Assembly (NCBI GenBank): GCA_910585215.1
Contig: CAJUDQ010000012.1
Location: 9,297 to 73,296, forward strand
Length of the DNA stretch: 64,000 nucleotides
DNA from: an uncultured Lachnospiraceae bacterium
GTDB lineage: Bacteria > Bacillota > Clostridia > Lachnospirales > Lachnospiraceae
Direction: 5' to 3'
Part shown: positions 9,273 through 18,265 of the stretch, one piece after another
Layout of the letters: every line of letters starts with the position of its first letter
Position numbering within the stretch: the stretch's first letter is position 1
Made by a program: the position numbers and the translations under genes
Notes under the pieces: generated by a model
Database searches by the model: none
The model's input: only the letters and a program-made list of their open reading frames with translations
Told to the model about the DNA's origin: nothing

Positions 9273-10025
9273 TTATTTCATGATATTTTTCTTGACAAAG
9301 TCTGTCAGAAGTATTGCTGCTCTTTTATTACCCTCTTCAGTAAATCCATGACCTTCTCCTTGAAATACTTCTATTTCTATATTTTTATAAATTGTTTTTA
9401 ATCTTTCGCTGTATTCCACAGAAACCACAGGGTCCTTGTCTCCATGCATAACAAAAACATTTTTATCAAATGTTCCAATGTGACTGTATACCTCAAAACC
9501 ATGTATTGATTCAAAAAATATGCGTCCCAGAGTCATTCCCCATAATTCCTGCGTATCTGGTATATCTTCTATTTCTGGAAATCTTTCATTCCAATTCTCT
9601 GCAATACATAATGCTGGAAACAGAAGAACAAGCCCCCTCACTTTATCTTTTATCTCTTCTGCTGTCAATGCAGACACCAAACCTCCCTGGCTTCCACCAA
9701 ACAAAAACAGATTTTTACTGTCAAGCTCTTCTTTTTCACTTAATGCGTCTACCACTGCAAGCAAATCTTCTTTTTCAGTAAAAATAGTCATCTCAGTTGT
9801 TGCAAGGCTGCTCTTGTCCTGTACAGAACCGCCACAGAAATCATAGCAAAAAGAAGCAATCTCCTGCTGCGCCAAATAATCTGCCATAATTTCAAAGTCA
9901 TTTTTAGAGCCATTATATCCATGACTAAAAATAACGAATGGATAATTTCCTTCTTTTTCCGGTAAAGTCAGTCTGCCGGACACTTCCCTTCCATGATGCG
10001 GTATTGTCATTTCTATTTTTTTCAT
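9273..10025 (-). CDS. Alpha/beta hydrolase (dienelactone-hydrolase/acyl-esterase type)
   Basis: 250 residues from the ATG at 10025. Features are FVIFSHGYNGSKND at the oxyanion loop, the nucleophile elbow GGSQGG near residue 107, Asp in VMHGDKDPVVS near 204, and His in GEGHGFTEEG near 235, giving a complete Ser-Asp-His triad. The family cleaves ester bonds in small acyl or xenobiotic substrates; the substrate is unknown. It is the promoter-proximal gene of a two-gene unit with the stalk-domain esterase. The promoter carries a perfect palindrome at the expected start of transcription. Confidence 0.88.
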   Translation of the reverse strand: MKKIEMTIPHHGREVSGRLTLPEKEGNYPFVIFSHGYNGSKNDFEIMADYLAQQEIASFCYDFCGGSVQDKSSLATTEMTIFTEKEDLLAVVDALSEKEELDSKNLFLFGGSQGGLVSALTAEEIKDKVRGLVLLFPALCIAENWNERFPEIEDIPDTQELWGMTLGRIFFESIHGFEVYSHIGTFDKNVFVMHGDKDPVVSVEYSERLKTIYKNIEIEVFQGEGHGFTEEGNKRAAILLTDFVKKNIMK

Positions 10026-10146
10026 TCTTTTTCCCTGTATGATATTCAAAACAAAAAATCATACGTTTCCTTTCATTAAAATTTTTGTATTATACGTAAC
10101 CAGTATCTGTACTGATTTCTTTACAGTACACGAAATTTGCCTAAAC

Positions 10147-10195
10147 AAGTTAGATTTCTAACTTAGATTTTATACTATCTTTGGCGTTATGTCAA
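10147..10195 (-). promoter_or_regulatory. Promoter with MarR-type operator for the hydrolase pair
   Basis: On the minus strand, TTGACA (10190-10195), a 17-bp spacer and TAAAAT (10167-10172) form a near-consensus promoter. Two bases downstream of the -10 lies the perfect 18-bp palindrome AAGTTAGAAATCTAACTT (10147-10164), placed over the expected start of transcription. This is the size and position of MarR-family operators. A further GTACTG / CAGTAC inverted repeat lies in the leader, at about 10110-10130. Confidence 0.72.
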
Positions 10196-10226
10196 TTATT
10201 GTTGCATAAAATTTAAAAATGATTTT

Positions 10227-11300
10227 TTATCTGACAGGATGTGTCAAAAACAGTTTTTCCACTTTTTGTATTTCATCCGGAATACGTATTTTTTTCGGAC
10301 ACATAAAAATACACGACATTTCTGTACAGTTTCTGCAATACTGCGCGCTTTCTTCAATTCCCATACCAAGCTTTCTAAGTGCCCAATAATCCTTTCCAAG
10401 AAAATAATACTGATACTGACGAAAAATCGTATGAATTTCTGTTCCATAGAAACACCGGCATCTCTGACATCTGTCGCATGGTATGGCATCATATTCTTTT
10501 TCCAGAACACAGATTACCTCTTCAAAAGAAGGAATTTCCTTTTGTGTCTCTTTTGTATTCCATTTCATTGCCTGTTTTGCCTGTTCTATTGTTCCAATTC
10601 CAATCAGGGCACTGGAAACAGGATATGACAGCACTGTCTGAATCAATGTCCGAACTGGAAATACTGCCGGAAGAAGTCCTGCTGCATATACCTTATTTAT
10701 CAACAATCCCTTTTTTTCAAACAGCGGTTCGGCTGCCATACGTTCCAACATTCCCCGTTCCAGAAGATTTCCACTTCCCTGAAGAACATCTACCCGTATA
10801 TCTGCCGCTGCACGAAGCAGTGTACTATAGTAGTGAGAAGCAACTCCGGTAAAATGTATTTTTCCCTCATTTTTCAGTTCTGTCAGCGCATCCAGAGCCC
10901 CTCCCCTTTGAAATACTTCTTCCTCATGTTCTTCGTCCACCTGATGTACAAAATATATATCTGAAAAAGTTCCAAGATTTTCACAGGAAGTCAACACTGC
11001 CTCATACATTTCATTTCCATTATAAAACCGTGCCTTATCCGAAATAATAATCTTTTCTCTTCCTATATGCTCTGCAAATTTTCCAAGCTTTAATTCCGCA
11101 TCTCCATATTCTGGCACTATTGCCGTATCATATAAATTGCAGCCAAGAGAATATGCATATTCCATTACCTGTATTGCTGTTTTTTCATCCAGATTATAAT
11201 AATCCGGCAATACCGGAACACTGCCCTGTAAAACGGGAATTGTTCCAAAACTTATCTCTGACACCATAAGTCCTGTATTTCCTAATGTTCGATAATACAT
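10227..11300 (-). CDS. Aldo/keto reductase with C-terminal Fe-S cysteines
   Basis: 357 residues. The N-terminal three quarters are an aldo/keto reductase barrel (RTLGNTGLMVSEISFGT; catalytic-type Asp and Tyr in NLYDTAIVPEYGD). The C-terminal part carries CDRCQRCRC near residue 275 and CRNCTEMSC-IFMCP near 325, a ferredoxin-like cysteine set found in the Fe-S-binding AKR subfamily of anaerobes. Gene length matches that subfamily. It begins 2 bases after the stop of the leucine-rich-repeat gene and should be co-transcribed with it. Substrate unknown. Confidence 0.87.
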   Translation of the reverse strand: MYYRTLGNTGLMVSEISFGTIPVLQGSVPVLPDYYNLDEKTAIQVMEYAYSLGCNLYDTAIVPEYGDAELKLGKFAEHIGREKIIISDKARFYNGNEMYEAVLTSCENLGTFSDIYFVHQVDEEHEEEVFQRGGALDALTELKNEGKIHFTGVASHYYSTLLRAAADIRVDVLQGSGNLLERGMLERMAAEPLFEKKGLLINKVYAAGLLPAVFPVRTLIQTVLSYPVSSALIGIGTIEQAKQAMKWNTKETQKEIPSFEEVICVLEKEYDAIPCDRCQRCRCFYGTEIHTIFRQYQYYFLGKDYWALRKLGMGIEESAQYCRNCTEMSCIFMCPKKIRIPDEIQKVEKLFLTHPVR

Positions 11301-11302
11301 TT

Positions 11303-14300
11303 TTACTGTTCCTTCCCTCTATAAAAAGCCCTTTCCTCCACCACTATGCCTTCTGGCAGCTGTACATTCTGAAGCTGTATACAAAACGCAAATGCCTCTT
11401 TCCCAATTTTCTTTAAGGTAGACGGAAACTGTATGCTTTTTAAACTGTGGCAGCGGTAAAATGCCCTTTCCGGTATTTCTTCCATTCCCTCCGGTATCCA
11501 TATTTTCTCTAATGAAGTACAATTTTCAAAAGCCCCTGCCTCCATCTTCTGAAACTTTTCCGACAATGTGACATATCGCAGTCTGCCACACCCGAAAAAC
11601 GCTCTTCTGCCAATATACTCCACACCTTGGGCCTGTTGTACTTCGCTCAGCCATTTGCAGCCGGAAAATGCATTTTTTTCAATTCTTTTGACGGTTTCTG
11701 AAAAGATAATTTCTGTCAGAAGATTTCCGTCCTGAAAGGCTTTCTCACCAATTGCTGTAATGCCGCATGGTAACAAAAGTCTTGAAATATTTCCGGTACA
11801 CTCACAAAGCACATTGTTTTCATCTGTTTTAAAACAGTTCAGACTGTCCATAACTGCCTGCTTCGCCACTGCCGGCAACTCCTTTTCACGGTCCTTTATT
11901 CCACCAAAAACAATTCGGGAACCATCTGGTAAAATTATCTCTTTCAGAAAAATACAGTTGCGAAATGCGTACTGTTCTACTCTTGTTTCCGCCAGAAAAC
12001 GTATACTTTTTATTTTCATGCCATTTGCAAACGCCCATCCACATATCATGTGAATTTCAGCCGGAATCACCACATCTCCCTCACATCCTGAACCGTCCAG
12101 AAGCATATGATTTACAATTACAAAAGGTGACCTTTGCTGCTGGTGCGCCATCCATGCTGTTCCATGAAAGGCTCTTGCACCAATATACTCCACACTTTCT
12201 GGAATATCAATTTCCATAAGCATGGAAATATCCCGAAATGCCTCCTGTTCTATCCTGCGGATTCCCTGCGGTATTTTCACTATCCGTCCAGTCCCCTGAT
12301 AAGAACAGAGCCTGTCCTCCTCTATTTCAAAACAACTTAACGCACTGCAAAAAAGAAATCTGACTTTTTCCGGAAAAAGTTCAGAAAAAATATCCTGATA
12401 ATAAAAACATTCCCACAGCATTGCCTGATATTTCACCCACCAGAGCATTGTACAGCCAAAAAAAGCATATTCCCCAAAAAAGGTATTGTCTGCTCCGTCT
12501 GATATCCATATCTCTGTCAAATATCCACAATTCAAAAAGGCATAATTTTCTACATGGATGCTGTTTTGAAAAAATACCTGATATAAACTGTCACAACCCT
12601 CAAAAGCATACTCTTTTATTATCTGAAAGCTCTCAAAATCCATATTCTGAAGGCTTCTGCAATTACAAAAACTCTTCTTTCCTGCTACTTCTGCATTTTT
12701 GAAGACACAACCCTCAAGAGCAATACAGCCCTCAAAAATGGAATCTGACAGCTTTTTTATATTTGGAAATTCTGCATGTGAAAGTTTTGTACAAAAGGCA
12801 AAAGCTCCTGTTCCTGCCTGCATGGCCTCTGTGTATATATTTTTTAAAGAACTGCACTTTTCAAAGGCTCTCGCTCCTATCTCCCTCAGACTTTTTGGAA
12901 ACTCTATCTGACAAAGCATGCTGCAGCCAAAAAATGCGCCTTCTCCAATTTGCAGAAATCCTTCTGGAAATATGATTTCCGTAACCGTTCTGTTTCCTGC
13001 AAAGGCATATGGCGCAATTGCCGTTACAGATTCAGGAATACAAACCCGCCCTTCACACTCGTCGGCAGATACCACAAGACTTCCCACAATAGAAAGTCCG
13101 TTTTTTCTCCCTTCCAAAAATTTTGTCTCTTCAAAGGCCCGTTCTCCTGCCCAGAGTTCAGTGCTTACCTTGCATATCTCCAACATGGAACAACCGGCCA
13201 ACGCTTCTTTCTCAATACTTTTCGCATGAGAAAGACAAAGATGTTTTAAATTTCTGCATTTATAAAAAGCTCTTTCACCAATCAAATTCCATTTTGGAGT
13301 TTCTTCTTTCTCTGCCAATCTTATTTCTCTCAGATGAATACATCCTGAAAACACCTCCGCTTCAAGATGCTGTACACCAGAAGGCCAAAAAACTTTCTGA
13401 AGATTTTTGCAGCCCTTAAATGCAGCCCTTCCAATCCAGGAGACACTTTCCGGTATATGAATTTCTGTTATCTCTGTATTTCCATAAAATGCTGCACCTG
13501 CTATTATTTCCACATCTTTTGAAATCCATATTTCTCCCTTTAAATCTCTGCCGTCCAAAAAAATATTCTTTTGAAACCTTTCTGTCTTTTGAGTTTCTTT
13601 CTCTGTTTCCGCTTCTGTTTTTCTGTCTGTTTTTGTTTCTATTTCAATCTTTCTTTCATCTGTTTTATTTTTCTCTGTTTTTGTTGGTGTTTGCTGATTC
13701 TCCCTCCACCCTTCAAGGTATGGGGTATTTTCAAATGCATGTTTTCCAACAGCCAAAATACTCTGAGGAAAAATCACCTGCTGTAATGCTGTGCAACCGT
13801 AAACAAGCTTATCCGGAATATAACACACTCCTTCTTCCAGTATCAGCATTTTCAGTTTGATACATTCATGAAATACACCTGTACCAAAAGCTTGCCCACT
13901 GCCGGATATCCATACTTTTCGAACCCCGCTTTTCGCAAACGCGAGACTTCCTATCTGTTCTGCATCTTTTAAAAGATGCAGTTCTTTTAGTCCGCTGCAT
14001 CCATAAAACGCCATTTCTCCAATAGCCCAAAGACTTTCTGGAAACTGCACGTTTTTAAGCGCAATACACCCATAAAATGCCCCTTCCTTAATTTCCAGCA
14101 GTCCTTCTGGAAAATCCACTTCTCTGAGCGTTTTGCAATGTCGAAAACTCCTTTCTTCTATTTGCTTTATTTTGGAGGATAAAGACACACGAATCAGCTT
14201 GACACAATTTTCAAAAGCACCTGCCTCAATTCTTTCCAGTCCTTCCGGAAAAGAAATAGTCTGCAAAAGCACACAGTCACGAAACGCCTCTTCTCCGATT

Positions 14301-15400
14301 TCTTTCAGGCTTTCTGGCAAAATCATCCGGTCAACTGCCTCATTTCCAGCAAAAGCGCTTCCCGCAATTCTGGTAATTCCCTCCGGCACCACTACACGCG
14401 ATTCTGCTCCAAAATATTTTAGCAGAATTGTTCCGCTGATTTTAAAATTTCCCAGTACCTGTCTCTGTACTGTTCTTACAATATCAGGAACACTTTCATC
14501 CTTTAAACCTTTTATTCCCGAAAATACATATTCCCGCCCATCATATATTCTGACTGTTTTCAGTGAAGTACAATTTTTAAAGGCATCTTCTTGAATTTTA
14601 ACAGTATCTCCCTGAAAGCTCACTTTTTCCAGACTGATACAATTTCGAAATGCTCTGCTCTCTATTACTTTCAAAGATTTTGGAAAACATACGGACTGGA
14701 TTCCTTTTTTATCAAAAAAACAGCTTTTGGCCACGCTTTCTATTCCTTCGGGAATTTCTACATGTTTCAGATTTACAAGAAACCGGACAAGACTTCTTCC
14801 ATCGAGCTCCATCATTTTTAAAATATCCGTGGCTATCTGATAGACAAGAGGCGGAACCTCCAGCTTTTCCACAATTACCTCCACTGCATTTAAAATTTGC
14901 CAGCGCTTACCTCCTGCAAAGGAAATTTCCCGAATTTTTGAACAGCCGGTAAATACGTCACAAATACACTGTATATCTAAATCCGGAGATATTTCAAGTG
15001 TTTCAAGTCGAACATCATTTAAAAAAGTCTGCTTTCCAAAAACTCTTACTCCGGGTATTCGAGCTTCTGTCAAATGGTCACAATAAAGAAATACACAATC
15101 CCCAAGAATTTTTACGGAATCTGGAAGCAGTATTTTTTTTATTGCATGGCAGCGGTGAAACGCATAACTTCCAATCCTTTCGACTCCCTGCGGAATTTCT
15201 ATTTCCTCAAGCTTTCGACAACCCTTAAATGCATTTTCCATAATAAAACGAAGTCCAACTGGCAGTATTACTTTTTTTAAGGACACACATGCCTTAAATG
15301 CACCTTCTCCAATTGTATGAATTCCGTCGGGAACTATAAGAATCTCTTCTCTCCCCGTGTAAGCCTGCAATACTCCATCTTTTATAAGATACTCTTTCAT
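11303..15400 (-). CDS. Giant leucine-rich-repeat protein (BspA/LRR_5 type) without secretion signal
   Basis: 1365 residues almost wholly built from about 23-residue LRR_5 units of the form I-P-E-G-V-x-x-I-G-x-x-A-F-x-G-C-x-x-L-x-x-I. There is no signal peptide, TM segment or cell-wall anchor: the chain starts MKEYLIKDGVL and ends soon after the last repeat. A Lys/Glu/Thr-rich low-complexity linker near residues 567-610 splits the solenoid in two. Related repeat proteins are usually surface adhesins, so cytoplasmic placement is unusual. The protein is also very Cys-rich (F-x-x-C at many turns), compatible with a reducing interior. It lies between the dihydrouridine synthase and aldo/keto reductase genes in a tight operon. 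Function unknown. Confidence 0.88.
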   Translation of the reverse strand: MKEYLIKDGVLQAYTGREEILIVPDGIHTIGEGAFKACVSLKKVILPVGLRFIMENAFKGCRKLEEIEIPQGVERIGSYAFHRCHAIKKILLPDSVKILGDCVFLYCDHLTEARIPGVRVFGKQTFLNDVRLETLEISPDLDIQCICDVFTGCSKIREISFAGGKRWQILNAVEVIVEKLEVPPLVYQIATDILKMMELDGRSLVRFLVNLKHVEIPEGIESVAKSCFFDKKGIQSVCFPKSLKVIESRAFRNCISLEKVSFQGDTVKIQEDAFKNCTSLKTVRIYDGREYVFSGIKGLKDESVPDIVRTVQRQVLGNFKISGTILLKYFGAESRVVVPEGITRIAGSAFAGNEAVDRMILPESLKEIGEEAFRDCVLLQTISFPEGLERIEAGAFENCVKLIRVSLSSKIKQIEERSFRHCKTLREVDFPEGLLEIKEGAFYGCIALKNVQFPESLWAIGEMAFYGCSGLKELHLLKDAEQIGSLAFAKSGVRKVWISGSGQAFGTGVFHECIKLKMLILEEGVCYIPDKLVYGCTALQQVIFPQSILAVGKHAFENTPYLEGWRENQQTPTKTEKNKTDERKIEIETKTDRKTEAETEKETQKTERFQKNIFLDGRDLKGEIWISKDVEIIAGAAFYGNTEITEIHIPESVSWIGRAAFKGCKNLQKVFWPSGVQHLEAEVFSGCIHLREIRLAEKEETPKWNLIGERAFYKCRNLKHLCLSHAKSIEKEALAGCSMLEICKVSTELWAGERAFEETKFLEGRKNGLSIVGSLVVSADECEGRVCIPESVTAIAPYAFAGNRTVTEIIFPEGFLQIGEGAFFGCSMLCQIEFPKSLREIGARAFEKCSSLKNIYTEAMQAGTGAFAFCTKLSHAEFPNIKKLSDSIFEGCIALEGCVFKNAEVAGKKSFCNCRSLQNMDFESFQIIKEYAFEGCDSLYQVFFQNSIHVENYAFLNCGYLTEIWISDGADNTFFGEYAFFGCTMLWWVKYQAMLWECFYYQDIFSELFPEKVRFLFCSALSCFEIEEDRLCSYQGTGRIVKIPQGIRRIEQEAFRDISMLMEIDIPESVEYIGARAFHGTAWMAHQQQRSPFVIVNHMLLDGSGCEGDVVIPAEIHMICGWAFANGMKIKSIRFLAETRVEQYAFRNCIFLKEIILPDGSRIVFGGIKDREKELPAVAKQAVMDSLNCFKTDENNVLCECTGNISRLLLPCGITAIGEKAFQDGNLLTEIIFSETVKRIEKNAFSGCKWLSEVQQAQGVEYIGRRAFFGCGRLRYVTLSEKFQKMEAGAFENCTSLEKIWIPEGMEEIPERAFYRCHSLKSIQFPSTLKKIGKEAFAFCIQLQNVQLPEGIVVEERAFYRGKEQ

Positions 15401-15420
15401 TTTTATTCCTTTCCTGTGTC

Positions 15421-16368
15421 TTAAAACTTCTTAAAAATCAGTTCTAATATTTGACAAAGTTCTTCAAGACTTCCACTTTTATACATCTGCTCCTTATATT
15501 GTTTTGTCCCTATTCGCTTTTTCATCATATAGGAAGCAATCTTTTTTATATAAGACAACGTAAAAGTCTCATCATAATGCTTTGCTGTAAGCGCTATCTG
15601 TTCTGATAAAATCTGAAACGCTGTTTTTTTGCATGGTTTTCCTGTCAGCTCACTAAATACAAATGGATGCTCCAGTCCATACCGCGCCAGCATAATTCCG
15701 TCTGCGCCTGTACATTCCATTACCTGCTCTGCCATTTCCACAGAATATATTCCACCATTTGCAATGACTGGTATAGACACTGCTGCCTTGGCTTTCTCAA
15801 TTTCATTTAAATAGGGCCTGCCATCGTACATCATACTCCTGCTTCTGCCGTGAATCGTAATCATGTCTGCTCCTGCATCCTCACATACACGGGCAAATTC
15901 CGCAGCAAACATACAATCCTCTGAAATTCCGATACGACTCTTTACAGTTACAATCTTTCCGCTTTTCTTACAGCCCCGTATAATTGCTGCTGCTCTTTTC
16001 CAGTCCAGCATAAGTGCACTTCCTTCTCCGCTTTTAAATACATTTGGTACGGGACAGCCCATATTAATATCAATAATATCAAACTCCTGCAAAAGTTCAC
16101 TTCCTGCCATCTGCTCCATAACTGCGGGATTGCCGCCAAGAAGCTGAACTGCCTTTATCTTTTCTTTCTCTGTTGTAAATAAAAGCAGCTTTGTAGCTCT
16201 GTCCTTATATTTCAATGCATTTGCACTGACCATTTCTGTAAAACACAATCCGGCTCCAAGCTCATATGCCAGCAGCCGGAAAGGATAACAGGTATATCCT
16301 GCAAGGGGTGCCATAAACACATTAGAGGGAAGAAGCAGATTTCCAAGACGGATTTTTCTTATTTCCAT
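15421..16368 (-). CDS. tRNA-dihydrouridine synthase family protein (divergent paralogue)
   Basis: 315 residues of the Dus flavin-barrel family, which reduce uridines in tRNA with FMN. Seen are the N-terminal MAPLAGYTCYPFR, DINMGCPVP with the catalytic Cys, ITIHGRSR, and the phosphate-binding VIANGGI and GADGIMLAR. Several usually fixed positions differ from the second Dus in this window (50762-51724): the Lys after GCPVP is Asn, and GRAARGNPWIF is replaced by ARYGLEHPFVF. It may recognise another tRNA position or be partly altered. It follows DUF4303 by 6 bases and precedes the LRR gene by 20. Confidence 0.85.
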   Translation of the reverse strand: MEIRKIRLGNLLLPSNVFMAPLAGYTCYPFRLLAYELGAGLCFTEMVSANALKYKDRATKLLLFTTEKEKIKAVQLLGGNPAVMEQMAGSELLQEFDIIDINMGCPVPNVFKSGEGSALMLDWKRAAAIIRGCKKSGKIVTVKSRIGISEDCMFAAEFARVCEDAGADMITIHGRSRSMMYDGRPYLNEIEKAKAAVSIPVIANGGIYSVEMAEQVMECTGADGIMLARYGLEHPFVFSELTGKPCKKTAFQILSEQIALTAKHYDETFTLSYIKKIASYMMKKRIGTKQYKEQMYKSGSLEELCQILELIFKKF

Positions 16369-16374
16369 AGCTGT

Positions 16375-16935
16375 TTATTCCTTATCCTGCTCTTCTTCAT
16401 AATCTTCTTTTTCCTCTGCCGCTTCCGCAAGCCATCTGGCAAAAATTTTTGTATCAGGATTATTCAGGCGGTATGCACGTTCTGTATTTGTGTAATCGGG
16501 AGACATTACTTCAACTAATACAATTACATCTTCACGGTTCTGATTAAGCGCAAATATTCCTTCACTGTCCAAAATTTTCATTGCCTGTTCCATTGCGGAA
16601 TATCGAAATTCATATTCCTTTTCAAATTCAGAATCATCCATGTCCAATATGGAGCCTCTAGCATATAGCAACGCCTCTACTTCTTTAAAATTTTCCTGTT
16701 TCCACATACAATATGGTGAGTCCTCGCCAGACCATTTTATCATATCCAGTTCTTCTTTTCCGTTTTCTTTTTCCCGTTCCAAAGCTTCGATAGACCATGC
16801 AGATATATATGGTGTATTTGCCAGACCGTCAGATATAAGAGTAATATAGTAATAGTGCTCTTTGTTTTTCATTAAATCCAAAAGAATTGTTCTTATTGCC
16901 TTGACTAACTCAGCTGTTAATTTCTCCTTGTTCAT
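16375..16935 (-). CDS. DUF4303-like protein
   Basis: 186 residues, acidic and soluble. The opening, about 20 residues of helix followed by HYYYITLISDGLANTPYISAW, matches my recollection of the DUF4303 family, and the very acidic C-terminus (EEKEDYEEEQDKE) is probably disordered. Members are found with SMI1/SUKH-type immunity proteins, so a toxin-immunity origin is possible, but no toxin gene is adjacent. It is the first gene of the run with dus, the LRR gene and the AKR gene. The family call is from memory of the pattern. Confidence 0.6.
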   Translation of the reverse strand: MNKEKLTAELVKAIRTILLDLMKNKEHYYYITLISDGLANTPYISAWSIEALEREKENGKEELDMIKWSGEDSPYCMWKQENFKEVEALLYARGSILDMDDSEFEKEYEFRYSAMEQAMKILDSEGIFALNQNREDVIVLVEVMSPDYTNTERAYRLNNPDTKIFARWLAEAAEEKEDYEEEQDKE

Positions 16936-17163
16936 AATATCCTCTTTTCTCTTAAAAATAGCATTTCTTTTCTATAAAAAGTATAACATAGATATAAAGC
17001 AATTACAATGTTTCATGAATTTTGTCAGAATACTGTTGTATTTGATACTTTCAAATATAGTACCTATTTTTACCATACAAGATATTTATATTGAAAATTC
17101 TTATAGTAAATGTTAGACTGTAACAGACTGACATTGTAGATATTTTATCAAAAGGAGGCTGCT

Positions 17164-18111
17164 ATGATATTAAATACAGGAGCAAGAACAGATACCGTAC
17201 AGTATTTTACACCATGGCTTTTAAAGCGTTTCGAAGAAGGTTATGTGCTGGCACGAAATCCTCTTTTTCCAAATAAAGTAACCCGATATGAGCTGTCACC
17301 GGATAAAATTGATTTAATCATGTTTTGTTCTAAAAATTATAAACCCATATTAAAAGATTTACATAAAATTATGGATAACTATCCTGTTTATTTTCATTAT
17401 ACTATTACTGCATATGGAAAGGATATTGAGCCCGGAGTTCCTGATATAAAGACGAGTATTGAAACTCTGAAAGAATTATCTTCACTGGCAGGCAGAAAAC
17501 GAATTTCATGGAGATATGACCCTGTACTGCTCACAAAAAAATATTCAATACAAAAACATAAAGAAATATTTGCAACCATGGCAGAGCTTATTGCACCCTA
17601 TATTGACCGCTGTATTTTTAATTTTGTGGAATTATATAAAAAATTACAATCGAATATGCCGGAACTTATAGTATTCTCTGATAATGAAAAAGAAGAACTT
17701 GCCCGATATATGGGGCAGGTTGCAAAAAAGAATCGTATGACGATACAAACCTGCGGAAAAAATGGCGATTATACAAAGTATGGCATTGGTTCTTCCGGCT
17801 GTGCTACTCTTAAAATTTTAGGCCAGGCAAACGGGCTGGATTTTAAAGATTTAAAACATAAAGGACTTCGGGAAGGCTGTCATTGTATTGAAAGCAGAGA
17901 TATTGGTGCATATGACACCTGTATGAATGGATGTAAATATTGTTATGCCAATAAAAACCCACAAAAGGCATTTGATAATTACAAATATCACAATCCTAAT
18001 TCTCCACTTTTACTGGGAGAGTTAAAAGAAACAGACATCGTTATACAGGGAAACCAGAAAAGCTTTTTGAAAAAAGAGTTTCTGGCAAAGCAGATAACAC
18101 TGGATATATAA
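17164..18111 (+). CDS. DUF1848 family protein
   Basis: 315 residues. N-terminal NTGARTDTVQYFTPWLLKRF and internal WRYDPVLLT are hallmarks of DUF1848. The C-terminal third has CHCIESRDIGAYDTC, then CKYCYAN, a cysteine set consistent with a bound Fe-S cluster. The family is widespread in anaerobes and its reaction is not established as far as I know. AAAGGAGG lies 4-5 bases before the ATG. It stands alone on the plus strand between two minus-strand groups. Confidence 0.85.
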   Translation: MILNTGARTDTVQYFTPWLLKRFEEGYVLARNPLFPNKVTRYELSPDKIDLIMFCSKNYKPILKDLHKIMDNYPVYFHYTITAYGKDIEPGVPDIKTSIETLKELSSLAGRKRISWRYDPVLLTKKYSIQKHKEIFATMAELIAPYIDRCIFNFVELYKKLQSNMPELIVFSDNEKEELARYMGQVAKKNRMTIQTCGKNGDYTKYGIGSSGCATLKILGQANGLDFKDLKHKGLREGCHCIESRDIGAYDTCMNGCKYCYANKNPQKAFDNYKYHNPNSPLLLGELKETDIVIQGNQKSFLKKEFLAKQITLDI

Positions 18112-18265
18112 TAAAAAAGTTTTTATTTTGCAAATCATATTTTTCGGGCGGTACAATATTGCACCGCCTGTACATATTCTTACTATATCCGTTATTCCAA
18201 AAAGTAACCTGTTTTAATTTTGAAAATTTATACACTCTGTTCTCCTCTGCTTTTATATCATGATT

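Noticed and set aside
12134..15280. Many plus-strand open frames opposite the leucine-rich-repeat gene
   Set aside because: They are shadows of the repetitive codons on the other strand, with no ribosome sites or family features.
18147..18168. GGCGGT...ACCGCC hairpin between the DUF1848 and MFS genes as a terminator
   Set aside because: The stem is good but neither strand has a T-run after it; it could be a structural or protein site, but I could not support a call.
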